64,000 bases of DNA from Sphingomonas arvum (GTDB taxonomy: Bacteria > Pseudomonadota > Alphaproteobacteria > Sphingomonadales > Sphingomonadaceae): positions 930,001-994,000 of the forward strand of contig NZ_JAPDOB010000002.1 in assembly GCF_026013565.1 (NCBI RefSeq), given 5' to 3'. Below the pieces are notes generated by a model, which saw nothing but the letters and a program-made list of their open reading frames with translations, did no database searches and had not been told where the DNA came from. Positions 8,359 through 15,771 of the stretch are shown here, in pieces. Made by a program: the position numbers and the translations under genes. Each line of letters begins with the position of its first letter. Within the stretch, counting starts at the first letter, position 1.

Positions 8359-8841
8359 TCAGCGTTCCACCGTTGGGTATATCCGGGCGAGTTCGTCGAG
8401 GCTGGCTCGCGCGCTGGTATGATGGATGAAGATGCCCCCGGCATCCTCCCACGCCGCGCGGTGGCGCAGGGTGTCGTCGACCAGCACGTCCGCGCCTGTC
8501 ATGTGGCGGTACTTGTCCCGCGCCATGCAGGTGATGATCGGCACGCCGGGGAAGTGCTCGGCCGCCCAGCGAACCTTCTGCGGAGCCGCCCAGTTGCCGA
8601 GCGGCAGGCCGGTGAGGATCGTCGGCTTGAGGTGCGCCACGGCGTCGAACAGCTCGCGCGCATCGGGCATCTCGGGCAGGGTTGCGTAGAAGTCCTTGGC
8701 GCGGGTCAGTTCGCGCCAGAAGGCGCGCTTGCCGTGTCTGGCCTCGAACTGTTGGACGCCCATGCCCAACACCTTGCGCGCGCCCGCGTCGAAGTCGGCC
8801 AGCACGCCGTCGCAATCGAGGAACAGGTGCGGTTCGGCCAT
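8359..8841 (-). CDS. HAD-family 5'(3')-deoxyribonucleotidase-like phosphatase
   Basis: 160 residues. HAD motif I (FLDCDGVLADFD) is at the N-terminus with the nucleophile and acid Asp pair, motif II is in PTILTGLP, and a late acidic motif is DVLVDDTLRHRAAW. The length and the NT5C-like layout indicate a small-molecule phosphatase acting on (deoxy)nucleotides in the cytoplasm; the substrate is inferred from the family only. Its start overlaps the stop of the upstream gene by one base (TGATG), and it is the last gene of a three-gene minus-strand operon headed by the Mur ligase. Confidence 0.8.
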   Translation of the reverse strand: MAEPHLFLDCDGVLADFDAGARKVLGMGVQQFEARHGKRAFWRELTRAKDFYATLPEMPDARELFDAVAHLKPTILTGLPLGNWAAPQKVRWAAEHFPGVPIITCMARDKYRHMTGADVLVDDTLRHRAAWEDAGGIFIHHTSARASLDELARIYPTVER

Positions 8842-9209
8842 CAGAAGCGGGCGGGGGTGAGCGTCACCGGCACCGGGTGATCCAGCTCCTGCCAGCCGCG
8901 CTGCTTCAGCACGTCATTGCTCTCGCGCGCCTTGCGCCCGGGCCCAAGCGACCAGGTGATGTGGTAGGTCGAACCGTCCGGCCGGTCCACGCTGCCATCG
9001 ATGGTGACCACCATCGCCTCGACGCCGCTTTCGTCATCGGTGCGCCCGACGATGCTTGCCTTGACCTCGGCCGGCACCTGCTTGCCGCCGACTTCCAAGG
9101 TGACGTGATCGGCAACCGCCTGCTCGTAGCGGGGCGGGTGTCGTTCAAGCAGCTGCTCGCGCTCGGAACGATCGAGCTTCCAGCCAGTAACGGTGCCGGG
9201 TTTGGCCAT
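8841..9209 (-). CDS. Hypothetical protein in the Mur-ligase operon
   Basis: 122 residues, cytoplasmic, with an alpha/beta composition. The N-terminus MAKPGTVTGWKLDRSEREQLLER is followed by a strand-rich region with ASIVGRTDDESGVEAMVVTI and the motif STYHITWSLGPGRKARES. The last part resembles the conserved HITLS or HITW signatures of small nucleotide-handling folds, but I cannot assign a family. It lies 10 bases after the Mur ligase gene and one base overlaps the HAD phosphatase, so all three are likely made together. Confidence 0.65.
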   Translation of the reverse strand: MAKPGTVTGWKLDRSEREQLLERHPPRYEQAVADHVTLEVGGKQVPAEVKASIVGRTDDESGVEAMVVTIDGSVDRPDGSTYHITWSLGPGRKARESNDVLKQRGWQELDHPVPVTLTPARF

Positions 9210-9219
9210 GGCCGTTCAA

Positions 9220-10611
9220 TCAGCCGCGGCGCTCCAGGTTCCGCACCAGCTCGGCGGTGAACTCGCTCAGCGTGTCGTCGCGGGCGCCGAGGATGGCGAT
9301 CGTGTCGCCTTCGCGCGCTTCGGTGAGGAGGCGAGCGCCAATGTCCGAACGGGCCGCGATGTGCTCCGCGGTGCCCCCGGCGGTGCGGATCGCGTCCGCC
9401 AGCCAGTCAGACCCGCGCGAGCGGTCCACGGTGCCGCCCTGGTAAACGGGGTCGCTGAGCAGCAGTAGGTCTTGGCGCCGCATGCCTCGGGCGAAGGTGG
9501 CGGCCAGTTCCTCGCCCATCTTGGCCAGCGGCCCGTAGCCGTGCGGCTGGAAGAACAGCAGCAGCCGGCCCGACCGCGCGGTGAGGGTCGCCAGTGTGGC
9601 GGCGATCTTGTCGGGGTTGTGTGCGAAGTCGTCGATCACGGTGACGCCGGCGGCAGTGCCGACCGTCTCCAGGCGGCGCTTGAGGCCGGTGAAGCGGCCC
9701 AGCGCCTCCGCCGCGTCGGCCAGCGGAACGCCGAGCGCACGCACGGCCGCGAGCGCGGCAAGGGCGTTGGATGCGTTGTGGCGACCCGGCAAGGAGAGGG
9801 CGACCGGGTAGCTGCCGCCGTCGGCGCTGGCGGTGAACCGGCTGCCGTCGGGCGCGAGTTCCAGGTCGTGCCCGCTCACCGCCGCACCCGGGCTGTCGAA
9901 GCCGTAACCAGCGACATTGGGCAAGCGTTCTGACAACAGCCGGCTTTCGGGATCATCAAGGTTGACGACCGCTGTCGCCGCCCGATCGAGAAAGCCGCCG
10001 AACAGCTCGCGCAGTTCCGCCATCTCCTTATGGTCGAGGCTGACGTTGTTCAGCACCGCCACTTGCGGCCGGTAAAGGGCGATGGAGCCGTCGCTCTCGT
10101 CCACCTCGCTGACGAAGAGCCCGGCGTCGCCGACCAGCGCGCTGGCAAACGGCGTGTCGGCGGAAACGAAGTTCTTCATCACCGCGCCGTTCATCACCGT
10201 CGGGCGGCGGCCGAGCGCGTGGAGGATCCAGCCGATCATGCCCGTGACTGTGGACTTGCCGCTGGTGCCGCCGACCGCGACGCTGCTGCCCGCGGCGTTG
10301 AGCAACTCGGCCAGCAGCTGCGGCCGGGTCAGGTGCGGAAGGCCGAGTTCGCGAGCGCGGACCACATCTGGGATGGTTTCTTCCACGGCGGCGGAGGTGA
10401 CCAGCGTCGTGCCTTCGGCGAGGCCCGACCCGTCCTGTGGGTAAAGCGCGATGCCAACTGAGCGCAGGAAATCGAACTTGGGCGTCAGACGGCCGGCGTC
10501 GAGCGCGCGGTCCGAACCGGCGACGGCATGGCCCTGCGCCCGGACGATACAGGCCAAGGGGAGCATGCCGCTGCCGCCCACGCCGCAGAAGAAGTAGCTG
10601 GATTCACTCAT
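9220..10611 (-). CDS. mpl: Mur ligase, Mpl/MurC type (murein peptide recycling candidate)
   Basis: 463 residues from the ATG at 10611, which places the N-terminal glycine motif FFCGVGGSGMLPLA at the start; the in-frame extension upstream looks non-coding. The ATP loop is AVGGTSGKSTVTGMIG, followed by VLNNVSLDHKEM and LPGRHNASNALAA of the central and C-terminal Mur domains. MurC adds L-Ala to UDP-MurNAc, whereas Mpl re-attaches recycled tripeptide. A standalone copy away from a division-wall cluster, divergent from an LD-carboxypeptidase gene, favours Mpl; this is an inference from context. Confidence 0.8.
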   Translation of the reverse strand: MSESSYFFCGVGGSGMLPLACIVRAQGHAVAGSDRALDAGRLTPKFDFLRSVGIALYPQDGSGLAEGTTLVTSAAVEETIPDVVRARELGLPHLTRPQLLAELLNAAGSSVAVGGTSGKSTVTGMIGWILHALGRRPTVMNGAVMKNFVSADTPFASALVGDAGLFVSEVDESDGSIALYRPQVAVLNNVSLDHKEMAELRELFGGFLDRAATAVVNLDDPESRLLSERLPNVAGYGFDSPGAAVSGHDLELAPDGSRFTASADGGSYPVALSLPGRHNASNALAALAAVRALGVPLADAAEALGRFTGLKRRLETVGTAAGVTVIDDFAHNPDKIAATLATLTARSGRLLLFFQPHGYGPLAKMGEELAATFARGMRRQDLLLLSDPVYQGGTVDRSRGSDWLADAIRTAGGTAEHIAARSDIGARLLTEAREGDTIAILGARDDTLSEFTAELVRNLERRG

Positions 10612-10657
10612 CGCAGCCGCCCTATTGGGCACCGGGGCACAAGACAAAGGAAAAGCC

Positions 10658-11464
10658 ATGCGGATCGCGGTTGTCGCGCCGAGTTGCCCGTTGAAGGCCG
10701 AGGCCGCGGAGGCCGTGAGCGCGATCGTCGCGGCGCGGGGCGATGCCGAGTTGGTCGTTAATCCGCAATGCTACCTGAGCGACGGCCATTTCGCCGGCTC
10801 GGACAGCGAGCGGCTGGCGGCGCTGCGGGAGGTCATGGTTGATCCGGCGGTGGACGCCGTGTGGTTCGCGCGCGGCGGTTACGGCTCAAACCGGATCGCG
10901 GAAGCGGCGGTGCGGGACCTGCCGGACGCGGCGCGATTGAAGACGTTCCTCGGCTACAGCGATGGTGGCTTTCTGCTGGCGGCGCTGCATGGCGCGGGCT
11001 GCAGGGTGGCACACGGGCCGATGCCGCAGGACGTGCTGCGCGCTGGCGGCGAGGGGGCGGTCGGTCGCGCGCTCGACTGGCTGGTGCGGCGCGATCCTGG
11101 AGCCGTGGAGGGGCAGGTCGCGGGACCGGCCTTCGCATTCAACCTGACCGTGCTATCCTGCCTGCTCGGCACCGCGCTCGAGCCGGACTTCGCGGGCCGC
11201 GAGCTGCTGGTCGAGGAGGTGGACGAGGAGCATTATCGGATCGACCGGCTGATGTTCCACCTGACCGGCAGCGCGGCGGTGCGGCGCTGCGCCGGCATCC
11301 GGCTGGGTCGCTGCATCGTGCCGGAGAACGATCGGCCGTTCGGCAGCGACGAGGAGGCGATCGTGCGCGATTGGTGCGGCCGCTCGGGCGTGCCTTACCT
11401 CGGCCGGGCGGACATCGGCCATGATGCGGCCAACAAGATCGTGCCCTTTTTCTTGGGCGTTTAG
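10658..11464 (+). CDS. ldcA: LD-carboxypeptidase (S66 family)
   Basis: 268 residues. The start at 10658 follows an AAAGGA site. Family features are the ARGGYGSNRI loop near residue 71, the predicted nucleophile Ser101 in FLGYSDGG, an acidic LLVEEVDEEHYRIDR segment, and a late His in GRADIGHDAANKIVPF. These enzymes cut the terminal D-Ala from murein tetrapeptides in the cytoplasm, giving the tripeptide that Mpl re-uses. It diverges from the Mpl-type gene with a 46-base gap, so one control region may serve both. Confidence 0.88.
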   Translation: MRIAVVAPSCPLKAEAAEAVSAIVAARGDAELVVNPQCYLSDGHFAGSDSERLAALREVMVDPAVDAVWFARGGYGSNRIAEAAVRDLPDAARLKTFLGYSDGGFLLAALHGAGCRVAHGPMPQDVLRAGGEGAVGRALDWLVRRDPGAVEGQVAGPAFAFNLTVLSCLLGTALEPDFAGRELLVEEVDEEHYRIDRLMFHLTGSAAVRRCAGIRLGRCIVPENDRPFGSDEEAIVRDWCGRSGVPYLGRADIGHDAANKIVPFFLGV

Positions 11465-11543
11465 CGCTTTTTGGTCACCCAACAGGCTCTTGCGCAGCGC
11501 TTCGCTTTGCGCTCTATCGATTGCGGAACAACAGGAGGGCCTA

Positions 11544-11819
11544 ATGGCAAAAGAATCGAGCGGGACTGGTCGTAAAGCAGGGGGCGGCCTGGCTCGTCCG
11601 GTAACTCCGTCGCCGGACCTCGCCGACATCGTCGGCAAGGATCCGCTGCCGCGCAGCGAAGTGGTGTCCAAGGTGTGGGACCACATCCGCAAGAACAACC
11701 TGCAGAATCCGCAGAATAAGCGCGAAATCGTCGCTGACGACAAGCTGAAGAAGATCTTCGGCAAGGACCGCTGCACCATGTTCGAGATGAACAAGCACCT
11801 GTCCAAGCACCTGTCGTAA
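11544..11819 (+). CDS. SWIB/MDM2-domain protein
   Basis: 91 residues from 11544, with AGGAGGG just upstream. A basic, Gly/Ser-rich N-terminal tail (about 20 residues) precedes a SWIB domain: PLPRSEVVSKVWDHIRKNNLQ, then NKREIVADDKLKKIFGKD and FEMNKHLSKHL. The domain is known from eukaryotic chromatin remodellers and also occurs as small single-domain proteins in bacteria, where a nucleoid or topoisomerase-linked role is suspected but not established. A strong terminator follows. Confidence 0.9.
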   Translation: MAKESSGTGRKAGGGLARPVTPSPDLADIVGKDPLPRSEVVSKVWDHIRKNNLQNPQNKREIVADDKLKKIFGKDRCTMFEMNKHLSKHLS

Positions 11820-11849
11820 CCGCCGGCCGCAAGGCTACGCGAACAGGAA

Positions 11850-11880
11850 GGGGACTCGCCGGGGGGCGGGTCCCCTTTCT
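11850..11880 (+). terminator. Intrinsic terminator after the SWIB gene
   Basis: An 11-base stem (11850-11860 with 11865-11875, one mismatch) around a GGGG loop is followed by TTTCT. It lies 30 bases past the SWIB stop codon. Confidence 0.8.
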
Positions 11881-11904
11881 CGTGGGGGCTCCAGTGAGTC
11901 GACC

Positions 11905-12627
11905 TTAGCGGCAGGCGCGCCAGCCGCCCGGACCGCGATAAGCCGTGTCGAGATGCAGGTGGTCGCGGTGCGCGGCGTTGTAATCGGGTGACAATACGGT
12001 CGTAAACAGGCGGCAGGCGCCGTCCCTGGCATCGCGCAGAAAGGCGGCGTCCTGTCCCGATCCGGGCCAGTCGCGCAACACGGAAACGGTGCGCCCGTCT
12101 GTGAGACGGAAGCCCAGAATATCGACGGCGTCGGCAGTGGCATGCTCCGACCAGGCCCCGCTTGCTCGCCCGTATAGGCGACGGCAGCTGAAGCTGCCCG
12201 CATGGCTGAAGGCGGTGACGCTGGTTCCGAAGTGGCGGCGGGCGGCCGGCTGAACCACCCGCTCGTCCCACAGCAGCAGGGCGGTTGCGACCGGGCAACT
12301 GGTGACGAGGCCGGCCGGCGCGAAGCCGCCCTGGCGGGCGTTGCCGCCGGCGAGGATCATGCCGTCGTCGTAGCCGCAGGTCGGCGCCGGGCGGCGCGGC
12401 GGCGCCGCGCGGTCGCGGGTGCCGGCCGCGGCCAGCAGCGCACGGCATTGGGCCGGTGCTTCGCCCAGGGCGGCGATCTTGCCGGCGGTGAAGCGCCCGA
12501 CGGGATCGTCCAGGCGAAGCGCCGTCCACGGCAGGTCCTGCGGGCGGCGGTCAAACCGGGCCTTGAGCTCGATCACGGCAACGGCCAGGACACAGAACAG
12601 GAGAAACCAGCGGACGGCGCGAACCAT
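11905..12627 (-). CDS. Extensin-like C-terminal-domain protein, membrane-anchored
   Basis: 240 residues. One N-terminal hydrophobic segment (WFLLFCVLAVAVIELKARF) anchors the protein, and the remainder is the extensin-like C-terminal domain. Cys residues lie at AQCRALL, TCGYDDG, SCPVA, SFSCRRLYG and GACRLF. The AWSEHATADAVDILGFRL and HRDHLHLDTAYRG motifs resemble the His/Asp zinc ligands of M15 peptidases. A periplasmic murein-related hydrolase role is plausible by fold but unproven. It is convergent with the SWIB gene, and the Nudix gene lies 25 bases upstream in the same direction. Confidence 0.85.
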   Translation of the reverse strand: MVRAVRWFLLFCVLAVAVIELKARFDRRPQDLPWTALRLDDPVGRFTAGKIAALGEAPAQCRALLAAAGTRDRAAPPRRPAPTCGYDDGMILAGGNARQGGFAPAGLVTSCPVATALLLWDERVVQPAARRHFGTSVTAFSHAGSFSCRRLYGRASGAWSEHATADAVDILGFRLTDGRTVSVLRDWPGSGQDAAFLRDARDGACRLFTTVLSPDYNAAHRDHLHLDTAYRGPGGWRACR

Positions 12628-12652
12628 GGCGGCCGAACGCTTGGCGGCTGGT

Positions 12653-13285
12653 TCAGGCCCGCATGGCCGTGTCTAGCCGCTCGCGAGTCACCGGATAGCC
12701 GAGGTGATCCGGGATGCGTAGCCACTGCTCGCCGCCGTCCTCCTCGACCCACGGGGTGATGGTCTCGACCGGAATCGCGCGGGCGTGGGCCTCGGCCTCG
12801 GCGAAGCTGCCGAACTGCGCCAGCCGCTCCAGGTTGCGCAGGGTAGGGAAGATGGCCCTCGCCTCGCCGCGCGCGATCTGCGCCAGGACCTCGGCCGCCG
12901 CCAGCCACTCCGCCCGCTCGCACTCGCCCGGCTGTGGACGCAGCGGGCCGGCATCGGCCGGGCAGGGCGCAAGGAAAAAGAAGGTGTCGAAGCGGCGGTG
13001 GTGGCGGAAGTTCGGCCGCCAGCGGGCGAACGGCACCAACGCCTCGGGTATGACCTCCAGCCCCGTCTCTTCCCGCGTCTCGCGCACCGCGGCGATGCGG
13101 GCGGCGTCGACCAGGGCGCCGCCGTCGGTCCAGTCCTCCGCATCGATCCGGCCGCCGGGAAAGACCATCGCACCTGCGGCGAAAGCCATGGTCCGCGGCC
13201 GTTCCACCATCAGCAACTCGGGCGGTCCGCCCGGACGGTCGCGTATGACCACCAGGGTCGCCGCGGGAATGGCGTCGTCGCTCAT
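12653..13285 (-). CDS. Nudix hydrolase (NUDT19/RPP1-like)
   Basis: 210 residues. The Nudix box spans FPGGRIDAEDWTD and AARIAAVRETREETGLEV, with an insert between the initial Gly and the REtxEExG core, as in long CoA-type or NUDT19-like members. An upstream MVERPRTMAFAAGAMVFPGG matches that subgroup. It hydrolyses some nucleoside-diphosphate-linked substrate in the cytoplasm; the substrate is not predictable. It is followed in the same direction by the extensin-like gene. Confidence 0.85.
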   Translation of the reverse strand: MSDDAIPAATLVVIRDRPGGPPELLMVERPRTMAFAAGAMVFPGGRIDAEDWTDGGALVDAARIAAVRETREETGLEVIPEALVPFARWRPNFRHHRRFDTFFFLAPCPADAGPLRPQPGECERAEWLAAAEVLAQIARGEARAIFPTLRNLERLAQFGSFAEAEAHARAIPVETITPWVEEDGGEQWLRIPDHLGYPVTRERLDTAMRA

Positions 13286-13312
13286 GCCGCCGACCTAGGG
13301 AGCCGTCGCCCA

Positions 13313-13347
13313 AAGAAAAAGGCCGGTCCGAGCCCGGACCGACCTTT
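13313..13347 (-). terminator. Intrinsic terminator of the stress-type lipoprotein gene
   Basis: Arms 13318-13330 and 13335-13347 pair with one mismatch around a 4-base loop. Read on the minus strand the stem is followed by a run of five T residues. It lies just after the lipoprotein stop at 13370. Confidence 0.8.
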
Positions 13348-13369
13348 CCCAATTCGCCAGAAGCGAAGC

Positions 13370-13660
13370 TTACATCGCGTTGACGGCGGCGTTCGCTTCG
13401 GCCGGGTTGGCGGCGTTGACGTCGGCGTCGTCGATCGCCTCTTCCTTGCGGTTGCCCTCGGCCTTCAGCGCATCGGCCTGGTTCTCCAGGCTGTCGGCGA
13501 CGGCGGCGTTGCCGGTGTTGTCGGCCATCGCGTCGAGGTTCTCGGCGGCGTTCTCGTAGTTCGACTGCACGTTCTCGCCGAGCGAGTCGTCGCCCTTGCC
13601 GCCGCAAGCCGCGAGCGCCAGCGAAGCCGCGCCAACCAGCGCGAAAGTGATCTTCTTCAT
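13370..13660 (-). CDS. Small Asn/Ala-rich lipoprotein
   Basis: 96 residues. A signal peptide with lipobox (LVGAASLALAACGG) predicts lipidation at the Cys in LAAC. The mature part is acidic and low in complexity, with many Asn, Ala, Glu and Asp residues and coiled-coil potential (NYENAAENLDAMADNTGNAA). No enzymatic motif is visible. An exact EcfG-type promoter lies about 64 bases upstream on the minus strand and a terminator follows, so it is a single-gene transcript likely induced under general stress. The function is unknown. Confidence 0.8.
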   Translation of the reverse strand: MKKITFALVGAASLALAACGGKGDDSLGENVQSNYENAAENLDAMADNTGNAAVADSLENQADALKAEGNRKEEAIDDADVNAANPAEANAAVNAM

Positions 13661-13723
13661 GTGTGCTTTCCCCTTACATGTTTATCGTTCTAGGCGGATG
13701 CTCTTATCCGCTTGGCGCGGCAC

Positions 13724-13749
13724 AACGCTAGCCCCAACTGTTGAGTTCC
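13724..13749 (-). promoter_or_regulatory. EcfG (general stress sigma) promoter, exact consensus
   Basis: Read on the minus strand, GGAAC (plus 13749-13745) is followed after exactly 17 bases by CGTT (plus 13727-13724). It points at the lipoprotein start at 13660, giving a leader of roughly 55-60 bases. It matches GGAAC-N16/17-CGTT. Confidence 0.75.
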
Positions 13750-13779
13750 GTGCGCATCGTGCTTGAGAGTCGGGGTCTG

Positions 13780-14110
13780 AAGCCTTAGATAGGTCGGGCC
13801 GGGCAACCGGCTATGCTGGTAGAGTGCACGTTGGAATAGGCACTTCGGACCCGGGGGGCAGTACCCCGGCGCCTCCACCAGCAGCGGCGCGATGAGGCTT
13901 AGCGGACCTCGGGTGCGCGCCGTTGCTGATGGGGGCGAAACAGGATCGACGGGTGCAATAAAGATCGGGCTGCCAGTCGGCTGAGGTGAGCCGTAAAACC
14001 GCCTTTCACACAAGTGCCAACGATAACGAGGCGCTCGCGATTGCCGCGTAACCCGATCCTCACGGATTAGGTTACTAGGACAAAAGCGCGGTCGGACCCC
14101 ACCGGGCAAC
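13780..14110 (+). ncRNA. ssrA: tmRNA, circularly permuted two-piece form
   Basis: The acceptor piece comes first: it ends in CGCCTCC followed by ACCA at 13880, with a T-arm-like CCGGGG/CCCCGG stem before it. The coding piece begins at 13931 with GGGGGCG, which pairs along its length with the acceptor CGCCTCC. The tag frame 14016-14051 encodes ANDNEALAIAA and a TAA stop, an alphaproteobacterial-type proteolysis tag. The permuted layout is the alphaproteobacterial form. The outer ends (about 13780 and 14110) are estimates. The RNA rescues stalled ribosomes together with SmpB. Confidence 0.93.
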
Positions 14111-14312
14111 AGAAGGGGATTCCAGCGGCCTCCGAGGGAGCCGGGCAACAGAATCCCTCGGACTTTCTGTCCGAGGCGCAGGGCGCCGGGCAACCCAAGC
14201 TCCCCACCGTCCGTGCTCCCTGACGTTCGTGACTTGGACCCTCCTGCATTGAAACGGGTTGGTGTCCCATCTACCTAAGTCACCGAACAACGTTCTGCAG
14301 GGGAAACGACGC
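14111..14312. other. Spacer between ssrA and lemA with CCGGGCAAC repeats
   Basis: No convincing gene. The nonamer CCGGGCAAC occurs at 13799, 14102, 14141 and 14186. The 14102 and 14141 copies share the longer CCGGGCAACAGAA. The first copy lies inside the ssrA acceptor region, where it forms a GCCGG-GCAA-CCGGC tetraloop hairpin. Confidence 0.5.
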
Positions 14313-14912
14313 ATGACCTTTCGTACGCGCCTGGGCCTTCTTGCCCCCGCCGCCGCGCTCAGCCTGTCGGCGTGCGGCGTCAACGCCGTCCCGACCTCGG
14401 AAGAAAACGTCAACGCCAAGTGGGCGCAGGTGCAGAACCAGTACCAGCGCCGGGCGGACCTCATCCCCAACCTGGTGAACACGGTGCAGGGCGCCGCGGC
14501 GCAGGAACGCAACACGCTTCGCGAGGTCACCGAGGCCCGGGCACGGGCTACCCAGATCACGCTCACGCCCGAGCAGCTGTCGGACCCGGAGGCGGTGCGC
14601 CGCTTCAGCCAGGCGCAGGGGCAGCTGTCCACGGCGCTGATCCCGCTCCGTCAGCTGCAGGAAGCCTATCCGCAGCTCCAGACGAACGCCAATTTCCGCG
14701 ATCTTCAGCAGCAGTTGGAAAGCACGGAGAACCGGATCACCATCGCCCGGCAGGACTACAACGAGGCGGTGCAGAGCTATAACACCACCATCCGCACCTT
14801 CCCCAACGCGATCGGCGCCAAGATCTTCTACGGCGCCAAGCCTAAGGTGCCGTTCGAGGCAGTGACGCCGAATGCCGAGGTGGCGCCGACGGTGACCTTC
14901 AACCAGCAATGA
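14313..14912 (+). CDS. lemA: LemA family lipoprotein
   Basis: 199 residues from 14313; the frame extends upstream but the lipobox signal (LSLSACG) fixes this start. The LemA domain is clear: QVQNQYQRRADLIPNLVNTV near residue 40, then LSTALIPLRQLQEAYPQLQTN and the Asn-rich repeat NFRDLQQQLESTENRITIARQDYNEAV. LemA proteins are helical bundles on the cell surface or periplasmic face with no settled function. It heads a run with two TPM-domain genes, a pairing seen in many bacteria (family knowledge). Confidence 0.92.
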   Translation: MTFRTRLGLLAPAAALSLSACGVNAVPTSEENVNAKWAQVQNQYQRRADLIPNLVNTVQGAAAQERNTLREVTEARARATQITLTPEQLSDPEAVRRFSQAQGQLSTALIPLRQLQEAYPQLQTNANFRDLQQQLESTENRITIARQDYNEAVQSYNTTIRTFPNAIGAKIFYGAKPKVPFEAVTPNAEVAPTVTFNQQ

Positions 14913-14922
14913 GCGCCCGCAC

Positions 14923-15771
14923 GTGAGCTTCGCTGGCATGACCAGGTGGTTGGCGGCGGTGCTGCTGTTGCTGGTCGCGGTCCCGGCAATGGCGCAGCAG
15001 TTTCCCAAGCTGACCGGTCGCGTGGTCGACGAGGCGCACCTGCTGTCACCGGCGGACGTGGCCGACCTCACGTCCAAGCTGGAGGCGCTCGAGACCAAGA
15101 GCAGCCGGCAGCTGGTGGTCGCAACCGTGCCGTCGCTCGGTGGCTACGAGATCGAGGATTATGGGTACCGGCTCGGCCGCGCCTGGGGCATCGGCCAGAA
15201 GGAAGCGGACAATGGCGCCATCCTGCTGGTGGCGCCCAATGAACGCAAGGTGCGGGTAGAAGTCGGCTACGGCCTGGAGCCGATCCTGACGGATGCCTTT
15301 TCCAACCGGGTGGTCGACGAGGTCATCGTGCCCCGGTTCAAGGCGGGGGACATGCCGGGCGGGATCAGGGCTGGAACCGATGCGCTGATCGCGCAGCTAC
15401 AAGCGCCGCCCGAGGTGGCGGAGCGCGCCGCGATCGAGGCGGCGCAGCAGCGGGCGCAGCAGCGCCAGCATACGGGCCCCAGCGGTGGCGTGCCGTTCGG
15501 GCTGGTCTTCTGGGGCCTCATAATCCTGTTCGTGCTCATGTCCTTCGGCCGGCGTGCCGGTGGCCGTCGCTATCGCGGGCGCTCGCGCGGCGGGATCAGT
15601 CCTTGGGTCGTGCTGTGGGGCCTCAATGAACTGAACCGGTCGTCGCGGCGCGGCGGCTGGGGCGGTGGAGGCTGGGGCGGCGGCGGCTTCGGCGGCGGCG
15701 GTGGCGGCTTCGGCGGTTTCTCGGGCGGCGGCGGGTCGTTTGGCGGCGGGGGAGCGTCGGGGTCATGGTGA
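14923..15771 (+). CDS. TPM-domain protein (YgcG type), membrane-anchored
   Basis: 282 residues from a GTG; an ATG five codons later is an alternative. A signal peptide (AAVLLLLVAVPAMAQ) leads to a TPM domain of about 130 residues with LTGRVVDEAHLLSPADVADL, YGYRLGRAWGIGQKEADNG and KVRVEVGYGLEPILTD. A single transmembrane segment follows (GLVFWGLIILFVLMSF), then an Arg-rich patch and a Gly/Ser/Phe-rich tail. TPM domains have been linked to phosphatase activity in plants and to membrane protein quality control; here the role is open. The stop overlaps the next TPM gene. Confidence 0.88.
   Translation: MSFAGMTRWLAAVLLLLVAVPAMAQQFPKLTGRVVDEAHLLSPADVADLTSKLEALETKSSRQLVVATVPSLGGYEIEDYGYRLGRAWGIGQKEADNGAILLVAPNERKVRVEVGYGLEPILTDAFSNRVVDEVIVPRFKAGDMPGGIRAGTDALIAQLQAPPEVAERAAIEAAQQRAQQRQHTGPSGGVPFGLVFWGLIILFVLMSFGRRAGGRRYRGRSRGGISPWVVLWGLNELNRSSRRGGWGGGGWGGGGFGGGGGGFGGFSGGGGSFGGGGASGSW

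Noticed and set aside
7571-8815. A long minus-strand open frame across the hypothetical and nucleotidase genes
   Set aside because: It runs antisense to or out of frame with well-supported genes and has Arg/Pro-rich, GC-skewed composition; only its last 50 codons look protein-like.
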